Source: an uncultured Anaerovibrio sp.
GTDB lineage: Bacteria; Bacillota; Negativicutes; Selenomonadales; Selenomonadaceae
Assembly (NCBI GenBank): GCA_900768695.1
Contig: CAAGDY010000059.1
Location: forward strand, 1 to 12,874
Reading direction: 5' to 3'
DNA length: 12,874 nt
The notes under the pieces were generated by a model. That model was not told the origin of the DNA, did no database searches, and worked only from the letters and a program-made list of their open reading frames with translations. Every line of letters starts with the position of its first letter. The first letter of the stretch is position 1. Both the position numbers and the translations under genes were made by a program. This document shows positions 8,575-12,874 of the stretch, piece after piece.

Positions 8575-8593
8575 TCCGGCCGTTCTTGGCGGA
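8575..8593 (+). other. Hairpin in the rfbA-rfbB gap
   Basis: TCCGGCC (8575-8581) pairs with GGCGGA (8588-8593) in a 6-bp stem with one bulged G and a 6-nt loop. No T-run follows, so it is not a terminator. It lies 20 nt before the rfbB ribosome binding site and could affect mRNA stability or processing; the function is unknown. Confidence 0.3.
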
Positions 8594-8612
8594 TTGGAAT
8601 AGATTATGAGCT

Positions 8613-8619
8613 GGAGGAG
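8613..8619 (+). promoter_or_regulatory. Ribosome binding site that fixes the rfbB start
   Basis: GGAGGAG lies 10 nt before ATG 8630. It falls downstream of the in-frame ATG at 8606, which has no SD of its own, so it argues for 8630 as the true start. Confidence 0.8.
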
Positions 8620-8629
8620 TTATAAGGTA

Positions 8630-9649
8630 ATGACCATTATTGTGACCGGCGGAGCCGGTTTTATCGGCAGCAATTTTATTTTTCACATGCTGAAGGCACA
8701 TCCGGATTACCGCATTGTCTGCCTGGACAAGCTGACCTATGCAGGCAATTTGTCCACCCTTGAGCCTGTGCTGGAGCAGGAGAATTTCCGCTTTGTCAGG
8801 GCGGATATCTGTGACCGTGAGGCGGTGGAGAGGCTTTTTGAGGAAGAAAAGCCGGATATGGTGGTAAATTTTGCGGCTGAGTCCCATGTGGACAGGTCAA
8901 TTGAAACTCCGGGCATTTTTCTGGAAACGAATATCATGGGAACGGCAGTGCTGATGGATGCCTGCCGCAAATATGGCATAAAGCGTTATCATCAGGTTTC
9001 CACCGATGAGGTGTATGGGGACCTGCCGCTGGACAGGCTGGATTTGTTCTTTACGGAGGAAACGCCATTGCATACAAGCAGTCCGTATTCCAGCTCCAAG
9101 GCCGGGGCAGACCTTTTGGTTATGGCGTACCATCGTACCTATGGCCTGCCTGTAACCATCAGTCGCTGCAGCAATAATTATGGGCCTTATCACTTCCCGG
9201 AGAAGCTGATTCCCCTGATGATTGCCAATGCGCTGGCAGACAAGCCACTGCCGGTATATGGTGAAGGACTGAATGTTCGTGACTGGCTCTATGTGGAGGA
9301 CCATTGCAAGGCCATTGACCTGATTATTCACAAGGGCAGGGTTGGCGAGGTTTACAATGTAGGTGGACACAATGAGAAGCAGAATATTGAGATTGTAAAA
9401 ATCATCTGCCGGGAGCTGGGCAAGCAGGAATCGCTGATTACCCATGTGAGCGACCGCAAGGGGCATGATATGCGCTATGCCATTGACCCTGCTAAAATCC
9501 ACAATGAACTGGGCTGGTTGCCGGAGACCAGATTTGAGGATGGCATCAGAAAAACCATCCGCTGGTATCTGGATAACAAAAAATGGTGGCAGGATATTGT
9601 AAATGGCGAGTATCAGCAGTATTATGACAAAATGTATGGCAATCGGTAA
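8630..9649 (+). CDS. rfbB: dTDP-glucose 4,6-dehydratase RfbB (RmlB)
   Basis: Second enzyme of the pathway: NAD-dependent conversion of dTDP-glucose to dTDP-4-keto-6-deoxyglucose. Member of the extended short-chain dehydrogenase family, 339 residues from the chosen start. Motifs: Rossmann TGGAGFIG at 6-13; FAAESHVDRSI at 81-91; the catalytic STDEVYG at 124-130 with Thr125, Asp126, Glu127; Y153-SSS-K157, the catalytic Tyr/Lys pair; then RCSNNYGPYHFPEKLIP, typical of RmlB. An in-frame ATG 24 nt upstream (8606) would add MSWRSYKV, but it lacks an SD, whereas GGAGGAG stands 10 nt before 8630 and the family begins right at the beta strand of the Rossmann fold. The gap to rfbA is 65 nt and to rfbC 98 nt. 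Very sure of function, fairly sure of start. Confidence 0.96.
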   Translation: MTIIVTGGAGFIGSNFIFHMLKAHPDYRIVCLDKLTYAGNLSTLEPVLEQENFRFVRADICDREAVERLFEEEKPDMVVNFAAESHVDRSIETPGIFLETNIMGTAVLMDACRKYGIKRYHQVSTDEVYGDLPLDRLDLFFTEETPLHTSSPYSSSKAGADLLVMAYHRTYGLPVTISRCSNNYGPYHFPEKLIPLMIANALADKPLPVYGEGLNVRDWLYVEDHCKAIDLIIHKGRVGEVYNVGGHNEKQNIEIVKIICRELGKQESLITHVSDRKGHDMRYAIDPAKIHNELGWLPETRFEDGIRKTIRWYLDNKKWWQDIVNGEYQQYYDKMYGNR

Positions 9650-9650
9650 T

Positions 9651-9702
9651 CAGGCTGATGCCTGTTGGTGATGGTTATGCCTGATGGCAATGGCTGATAG
9701 CC
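9651..9702 (+). repeat. Three successive mini-hairpins with (T)GAT loops after rfbB
   Basis: Directly behind the rfbB stop are three small palindromes: CAGGC-TGAT-GCCTG (9651-9664), TGCC-TGAT-GGCA (9678-9689) and GGCT-GAT-AGCC (9692-9702). They share the same loop letters and related stems, so they look like diverged copies of one unit. None has a T-run, so they are not terminators. They fill about half of the 98-nt rfbB-rfbC gap. A TATAAT at 9715-9720 follows, but I see no acceptable -35 box for it. Confidence 0.4.
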
Positions 9703-9735
9703 GGCTTCGGTATTTATAATTGGTACATGTGAAAT

Positions 9736-9739
9736 GGAG
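9736..9739 (+). promoter_or_regulatory. Ribosome binding site that favours a GTG start for rfbC
   Basis: GGAG at 9736-9739 is only 2 nt before ATG 9742, too close to work well, but 8 nt before the in-frame GTG at 9748. Translation from that GTG gives MGKIKVT, the usual beginning of RfbC in Firmicutes as I recall it. Confidence 0.6.
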
Positions 9740-9747
9740 ATATGGCA

Positions 9748-10347
9748 GTGGGCAAAATAAAGGTTACCAGAGCCCCTATTGAGGGGCTTTATGTGATAGA
9801 GCCGACAGTGTTCGGCGATAGCCGTGGGTATTTTGTGGAAACCTACAATCAGCAGGATATGCATGAGGCAGGGCTTGATATGGTATTTGTGCAGGACAAT
9901 CAGAGCATGAGTACCAAGGGAGTGCTGCGGGGATTGCATTTTCAGAAGCAGCATCCGCAGGGCAAGCTGGTACGGGTAATCCGCGGCGAGGTTTTTGATG
10001 CGGCGGTGGATTTGCGTCAGGGCTCTGCCACTTATGGGCAGTGGTATGGTGTAATGCTGAGTGCGGAAAACAAGAAGCAGTTTTATATTTCCGAGGGCTT
10101 TGCTCACGGCTTTCTGGTGCTGAGTGACGAGGCGGAGTTCTGCTACAAGGTGACGGATTTTTACCAGCCTGGTGATGAGGGCGGCCTTGCCTGGAATGAC
10201 CCGGAGATTGGCATAGTGTGGCCGAAGCTGAAGGGCAGCTATCAGGGCAGTGCTGACGCTGCCGGATATACGGTGGACGGCGTACCGCTTAACCTATCAG
10301 ATAAGGATAGGAAATGGCTGGGGCTGAAGGATACCTTTAAGTTTTAA
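9748..10347 (+). CDS. rfbC: dTDP-4-dehydrorhamnose 3,5-epimerase RfbC (RmlC)
   Basis: Third enzyme: epimerises dTDP-4-keto-6-deoxyglucose at C3 and C5 to dTDP-4-keto-L-rhamnose. Small cupin-type beta-barrel protein, no cofactor, probably a dimer as in the family. 199 residues from GTG 9748 (201 from ATG 9742). Motifs, numbered from the GTG: IEGLYVIEPTVFGDSRGYF at 11-29; FVQDNQS at 47-53; LRGLHFQ at 60-66 with the catalytic His64; EVFDAAVDLR at 81-90; EGFAHGFLVLSDEAEF at 116-131; and FCYKVTDFY at 131-139, which holds the active-site tyrosine. GTG 9748 is preferred on SD spacing and on the expected N-terminus; ATG 9742 cannot be excluded. It lies between rfbB and rfbD in the four-gene unit. Very sure of function. 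Confidence 0.96.
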   Translation: MGKIKVTRAPIEGLYVIEPTVFGDSRGYFVETYNQQDMHEAGLDMVFVQDNQSMSTKGVLRGLHFQKQHPQGKLVRVIRGEVFDAAVDLRQGSATYGQWYGVMLSAENKKQFYISEGFAHGFLVLSDEAEFCYKVTDFYQPGDEGGLAWNDPEIGIVWPKLKGSYQGSADAAGYTVDGVPLNLSDKDRKWLGLKDTFKF

Positions 10348-10378
10348 AGCCGGGCCGTGCATAATCATGTATCAATGT

Positions 10379-10416
10379 GGGGAGTATAGTTTGCAGGGGA
10401 TTTGGGGTGACGGGGG
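10379..10416 (+). promoter_or_regulatory. Four G-runs upstream of rfbD, possible G-quadruplex over its RBS
   Basis: Runs GGGG (10379-10382), GGGG (10396-10399), GGGG (10404-10407) and GGGGG (10412-10416) are separated by loops of 13, 4 and 4 nt on the mRNA strand. The last run lies 9 nt before the rfbD ATG and is the only candidate SD for that gene. The first loop is longer than the usual 1-7 nt limit, so this is a loose match. If folded in RNA, the element would mask the rfbD ribosome binding site. Confidence 0.45.
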
Positions 10417-10425
10417 CAGATAATA

Positions 10426-11334
10426 ATGAAGGTTTTTGTTACGGGGGTTAATGGCCAGCTGGGGCACGATGTGGTCAATGAGCTGGCGGCAAGGGGACAT
10501 GAGGCCATTGGTTCAGGCCTGTCTGAGGCATACAGCGGCGTACAGGATGGCAGTGACGTATGCAGTGCCCCCTATTATCAGCTGGATATTCTGGACAGGA
10601 CAAGGGTGAGGGAGATTATCTTTGACCTGCAGCCTGATGCGGTCATTCACTGTGCGGCCTGGACAGATGTGGACGGAGCCGAGGATGAGGCGAACAAGGC
10701 GAAGGCACTGGATATCAACGGCAACGGCACCAGTAATATTGTAGATGCCTGCAATTATATTCATTGCAAAATGATGTATATCTCTACGGATTATGTATTT
10801 GCCGGACAGGGAACCGAGCCATGGCCAGCTGACTGCCAGGACTATGACCCATTGAATGTCTATGGCTTCGGCAAGCTGATGGGGGAGCTGGTGGTGAAGG
10901 AATGCCTGGAGAAGTTCTTCGTGGTGCGCATTTCCTGGGTATTTGGCAAAAACGGCAATAATTTTATCCGGACCATGCTGAATGTGGGCAAAAAATATAC
11001 TGAGCTGAGGGTGGTCAATGACCAGATTGGGCGGCCGACCTATACGCTGGATTTGTCGAGACTGCTGGTGGATATGATTGAAACGGAGAAATATGGCTTC
11101 TACAATGCCACAAATGAGGGCGATTATATCAGCTGGTACGACTTCGCCTGTGAGATTTTCCGTCAGGCCGGCTATGTTACGAAGGTTATTCCGGTTACTA
11201 CCGAGGAATATGGCACCAGCAAGGCGGCACGTCCCTCTAACAGCAGGCTGGATACCGGCAAGCTGGCAGAAAATGGCTTTGAGCCGTTACCGGAGTGGAA
11301 GGATGCCCTGGGGCGGTATCTGAAAGCATTATAG
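10426..11334 (+). CDS. rfbD: dTDP-4-dehydrorhamnose reductase RfbD (RmlD)
   Basis: Last enzyme of the pathway: NAD(P)H-dependent reduction of dTDP-4-keto-L-rhamnose to dTDP-L-rhamnose. Extended short-chain dehydrogenase fold, 302 residues, normal or slightly long. Motifs: Rossmann GVNGQLG at 7-13; HCAAWTDVDGAE at 75-86, a family signature; ISTDYVF at 119-125 with Ser120/Thr121/Asp122; the catalytic pair Y146-GFG-K150; RISWVFG; and NDQIGRPTYT. A stretch around residues 31-50 (GLSEAYSGVQDGSDVCSAPY) appears to be a small lineage insertion before YQLDILD. Start ATG 10426 has only a GGGGG run at 10412-10416 as SD. With rfbA, B and C it completes the route. The stop codon lies inside a hairpin (11331-11352). 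Very sure. Confidence 0.96.
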   Translation: MKVFVTGVNGQLGHDVVNELAARGHEAIGSGLSEAYSGVQDGSDVCSAPYYQLDILDRTRVREIIFDLQPDAVIHCAAWTDVDGAEDEANKAKALDINGNGTSNIVDACNYIHCKMMYISTDYVFAGQGTEPWPADCQDYDPLNVYGFGKLMGELVVKECLEKFFVVRISWVFGKNGNNFIRTMLNVGKKYTELRVVNDQIGRPTYTLDLSRLLVDMIETEKYGFYNATNEGDYISWYDFACEIFRQAGYVTKVIPVTTEEYGTSKAARPSNSRLDTGKLAENGFEPLPEWKDALGRYLKAL

Positions 11335-11352
11335 CTACTATTTGTAGGCTAT
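11331..11352 (+). other. Hairpin overlapping the rfbD stop codon
   Basis: ATAGCTAC (11331-11338) pairs with GTA and GCTAT (11344-11346, 11348-11352) as an 8-bp stem with one bulged G and a 5-nt loop. The TAG stop is in the 5' arm. No T-run follows, so it is not a canonical terminator; it may be a weak or rho-dependent end, or a stability element, at the close of the rfb message. Confidence 0.4.
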
Positions 11353-11386
11353 AAATACAAAAGCATCCGTTTTAGAGGTGCAAAAA

Positions 11387-11440
11387 ATGAAATGTATGAG
11401 CAGTAATCTTTGCGGCGCTTGTTATATTTGTTGCATGTAG
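11387..11440 (+). CDS. 17-residue cysteine-rich peptide upstream of cbiL
   Basis: Not recognised as a known family. The reading frame ATG to TAG gives MKCMSSNLCGACYICCM: five cysteines in 17 residues, with a CxxCxxCC pattern at 9-16. Support for translation is a strong Shine-Dalgarno, AGAGGTG at 11374-11380, 6 nt before the ATG, better than the site of cbiL itself. The stop lies 5 nt before the weak cbiL SD (AAAGGA, 11446-11451), and cbiL starts 24 nt after the stop, so the two are probably on one message and may be coupled. It could be a leader peptide that senses cysteine supply, a small metal or Fe-S binding peptide, or chance. Only the frame, the RBS and the cysteines are seen; any function is inference. 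Confidence 0.5.
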   Translation: MKCMSSNLCGACYICCM

Positions 11441-11464
11441 TGCAGAAAGGAATGAAGTTTTTCT

Positions 11465-12160
11465 ATGGCAGGAAAGTTATTTGGTATTGGTGTAGGGCCT
11501 GGTGACCCGGAGCTTTTAACGGTCAAGGCCATCAATGCAATCAAGCAGCTGGACGTGATTATTGCACCTAAGACTGAAAAAAAGGATGGCAGTGTGGCGC
11601 TGAATATTGCCAGCCAGTATATAAAGCCTGAAACGGAAATTGTGTATCAGGTGTTTCCTATGACGGTAGGATTTGCAGAGGATGATACCGCATGGCAGAG
11701 CAACAAGCAGGAGATTTTGGAGCTTTTGCAGGCCGGAAAGAATGTGGGCTTCTTGACCCTGGGTGACCCGATGTTTTACAGCACATACATCTACGTGTTC
11801 CGGCTTTTACAGCAGGAGGCGGTGGAGATAGAAACGATTCCGGGGATTCCGGCGTTCTGCGCCATCGGCAGTGCCACCAATACCCCGATTGTGGAGGGGG
11901 ACAGCATTTTGAGCATTATTCCTGCCAATATGCCGGAGGACAAGGTGCGGGCGGCACTCAAAACCTGTGATAATGCTGTGCTGATGAAGGTGTACAAGAA
12001 CTCGGACGCTGTTATTGATATGCTTGCCGAGGAGGGACTGGCAAAGCAGGCAGTGCTGGCAAGCCGCTGTGGTCTTGATGATGAGGTTATCATCCGGGAC
12101 ATTTCCGGGGAAAAGGGCAGGAAGCTGAATTATCTGTCCACTATTCTCACAAGAAAGTAA
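11465..12160 (+). CDS. cbiL: Cobalt-factor II / precorrin-2 C20-methyltransferase (CbiL/CobI)
   Basis: SAM-dependent methyltransferase that methylates C20 of (cobalt-)precorrin-2 in cobalamin ring synthesis. In an anaerobe the cobalt-first CbiL reaction is more likely than the aerobic CobI one; the sequence alone does not settle this. 231 residues, normal length. Tetrapyrrole methylase motifs: GVGPGDPELLT at 9-19; LTLGDPMFYSTY at 97-108; IPGIPAFCA at 125-133, the SAM-binding segment; and VLMKVYKN near 175. The start at ATG 11465 is forced by an in-frame TGA at 11453; its SD AAAGGA is weak and 13 nt away. No other cobalamin gene is in view and I find no cobalamin riboswitch in the 130 nt upstream, which hold the cysteine-rich mini-ORF instead. 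Family very sure, exact substrate form moderately sure. Confidence 0.92.
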   Translation: MAGKLFGIGVGPGDPELLTVKAINAIKQLDVIIAPKTEKKDGSVALNIASQYIKPETEIVYQVFPMTVGFAEDDTAWQSNKQEILELLQAGKNVGFLTLGDPMFYSTYIYVFRLLQQEAVEIETIPGIPAFCAIGSATNTPIVEGDSILSIIPANMPEDKVRAALKTCDNAVLMKVYKNSDAVIDMLAEEGLAKQAVLASRCGLDDEVIIRDISGEKGRKLNYLSTILTRK

Positions 12161-12178
12161 AGATATTTGCTCTTTACT
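12156..12178 (+). other. Perfect 8-bp hairpin overlapping the cbiL stop codon
   Basis: AGTAAAGA (12156-12163) and TCTTTACT (12171-12178) are perfect inverted repeats around a 7-nt loop; the TAA stop is in the 5' arm. A second small inverted repeat, CTACG (12177-12181) and CGTAG (12192-12196), follows. No T-run directly behind, so termination is doubtful. The design resembles the hairpin over the rfbD stop. Confidence 0.45.
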
Positions 12179-12245
12179 ACGATACTATTAACGTAGCAAG
12201 GATTTTAGTTGGTTCAATAATGCTGGCTAATAAGCTCGAAATGAT

Positions 12246-12274
12246 TTCAATGGATTGAAGAAAGCAAATTGAAA
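12246..12274 (+). promoter_or_regulatory. ATTGAA half-site cluster before the 141-residue gene
   Basis: TTCAAT (12246-12251) and ATTGAA (12254-12259) form a palindrome with a 2-bp centre, and a third ATTGAA lies at 12268-12273. As DNA it resembles an operator with an extra half-site. As RNA, TTTCAAT (12245-12251) can pair with ATTGAAA (12268-12274), reaching into the first bases of the Shine-Dalgarno AAAGGAG (12272-12278). Function not known. Confidence 0.35.
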
Positions 12275-12285
12275 GGAGCTTTTTT

Positions 12286-12711
12286 ATGACTGGCAAGGTT
12301 AATGGTACCGGCTTGGGAATTGGCAGCTGGACAGGGGCGAAGGTGCGGAATGGGTTGCATGAGGAAACCTGCTCCAATTTTTCTACTCTGCTGGAGAAGA
12401 TGAAAAAGGGGCAGAGCCCCAGCCTGAACTCCGATGATGGCGGTGACCCGGAAAAGACGGTGACCGTGACGAGGATATTGTCGGATGGTTCTACATTGAT
12501 TACTGTTATGCGTGAAGGCAAAATTGTTTCTCAGAGCAAGACCCACGCTGTAAAGCAGGAGGACAGCCCGAAGCTTTTGGATACCATCTCTCAGGTGGGG
12601 CTGGGGATTTCCAGTGCTTTGATGCAGGATGAGGAAGGTGCCGAAACAGGTGGTGCTGTTGCTGCCGGGCAATTTTATGGCGTAGGTGCTATGGATTTGC
12701 TGGCAAATTAA
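12286..12711 (+). CDS. Uncharacterised 141-residue protein
   Basis: I do not recognise the family. The gene is well supported: AAAGGAG at 12272-12278 stands 7 nt before ATG 12286, and a hairpin terminator follows the stop. No signal peptide or membrane segment is visible, so the product is probably soluble and cytoplasmic, or exported by an unseen route. Layout: a Gly/Thr-rich N-terminus (1-20); a short helical stretch (32-42); a polar Ser/Asp linker (43-57); an alternating T-V-T-V / L-I-T-V / K-I-V-S-Q-S pattern at 58-86 that looks like a three-stranded beta meander around the SDGS turn; an amphipathic helix near 95-113; and a Gly/Ala-rich C-terminus. There is one cysteine (29). It follows cbiL by 125 nt and probably has its own promoter, though I cannot point to a clear one. 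Confidence 0.85.
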   Translation: MTGKVNGTGLGIGSWTGAKVRNGLHEETCSNFSTLLEKMKKGQSPSLNSDDGGDPEKTVTVTRILSDGSTLITVMREGKIVSQSKTHAVKQEDSPKLLDTISQVGLGISSALMQDEEGAETGGAVAAGQFYGVGAMDLLAN

Positions 12712-12724
12712 ATATATGCAGTAA

Positions 12725-12762
12725 AAAATGATCGGAGAGCAATCCCCGGTCATTTTAAATTT
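12725..12762 (+). terminator. Hairpin terminator, possibly bidirectional
   Basis: AAAATGATCGG (12725-12735) pairs with CCGGTCATTTT (12746-12756) over 11 bp, counting one G-U pair, with a 10-nt loop. The 3' arm ends in TTTT followed by AAATTT, and the 5' arm begins in an A-run, so it could stop transcription from either side. It lies 13 nt after the stop of the 141-residue gene. Confidence 0.8.
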
Positions 12763-12874
12763 CAGTTTGTCGTCGTGAAGGTATGAGGCTTTTGGAACAT
12801 TAACGGATGAATTTTGTTAGTTTGTGGATTCTGTTCAGACTAAAAATGGGCTGAGCGGGACAGCTACCCATAGA
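12763..12874. other. Non-coding right edge with a hairpin at 12846-12871
   Basis: I see no supported gene here. Short frames such as MRLLEH (from 12783) and MNFVSLWILFRLKMG (12807-12854) have no convincing ribosome binding site. A structured piece lies at the very end: ATGGG (12846-12850) with CCCAT (12867-12871), and inside it CTG (12851-12853) with CAG (12861-12863). It may be the start of a leader RNA for the next gene, but the window ends here. Confidence 0.3.

Noticed and set aside
10367..10423. An 18-codon frame (MYQCGEYSLQGIWGDGGR) before rfbD
   Set aside because: No ribosome binding site; the frame simply runs through the G-run element.
7668..11334. Recent horizontal transfer of the rfb block
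   Set aside because: Codon use differs from rpoBC, but this is expected between highly and moderately expressed genes; cbiL and the unknown gene have the looser style too. No mobile-element remnants or flanking repeats seen.
11335..11464. A cobalamin riboswitch before cbiL
   Set aside because: The gap is only 130 nt and much of it is the mini-ORF; I see none of the conserved B12-box pattern.
12807..12854. A hydrophobic 15-residue frame (MNFVSLWILFRLKMG) near the right edge
   Set aside because: No ribosome binding site upstream, and it runs into the edge hairpin; too weak to call a toxin or leader peptide.

Overview
The window is a single-strand stretch: every gene I can support lies on the + strand. 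The organism looks like an anaerobic Firmicute, most likely of the Negativicutes (Selenomonas/Anaerovibrio-like). RpoB and RpoC are of the Bacillus/Clostridium type, RpoC begins with MLDVNNF at a TTG codon, and a cobalt-type (anaerobic) corrin methyltransferase is present. GC content is moderate. The placement below phylum level is inference from protein resemblance, not a database match.

Layout. (1) Positions 1-7509 hold the RNA polymerase genes: rpoB, cut off at its 5' end by the window edge, then rpoC 21 nt downstream. Both use a strongly biased, high-expression codon set. RpoB ends in an 84-residue, very acidic tail. RpoC is about 160 residues longer than the Bacillus subtilis protein because a small module is repeated between the two halves of its second zinc site. 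(2) A rho-independent terminator (7567-7610) closes the polymerase unit, and its U-tract carries the -35 box of a good sigma-A promoter (7607-7635) for the next unit. (3) Positions 7668-11334 hold rfbA-rfbB-rfbC-rfbD, the complete four-enzyme route from glucose-1-phosphate and dTTP to dTDP-L-rhamnose, with gaps of 65-98 nt that hold small hairpins and a G-run element. (4) Positions 11387-12160 hold a 17-codon cysteine-rich mini-ORF with a strong ribosome binding site, followed by a lone cbiL/cobI methyltransferase gene of the cobalamin pathway. (5) Positions 12286-12711 encode an unrecognised 141-residue protein with its own strong ribosome binding site, closed by a hairpin terminator. The last 112 bases carry no gene I can support.

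How the genes work together: RpoB and RpoC are the catalytic beta and beta' subunits of one enzyme. RfbA makes dTDP-glucose, RfbB dehydrates it, RfbC epimerises it and RfbD reduces it to dTDP-L-rhamnose for cell-surface polysaccharide. No glycosyltransferase or export gene is in view, so the block looks like a stand-alone nucleotide-sugar supply unit. CbiL and the 141-residue protein have no evident functional tie to either block.

The most interesting item is the mini-ORF at 11387-11440, encoding a peptide with a CxxCxxCC pattern and placed just ahead of cbiL. Next are the triplicated RpoC module, a possible four-tetrad G-quadruplex over the rfbD ribosome binding region, and an anti-Shine-Dalgarno-like sequence directly before the rpoC start. 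I see no mobile element, CRISPR array, tRNA or rRNA.
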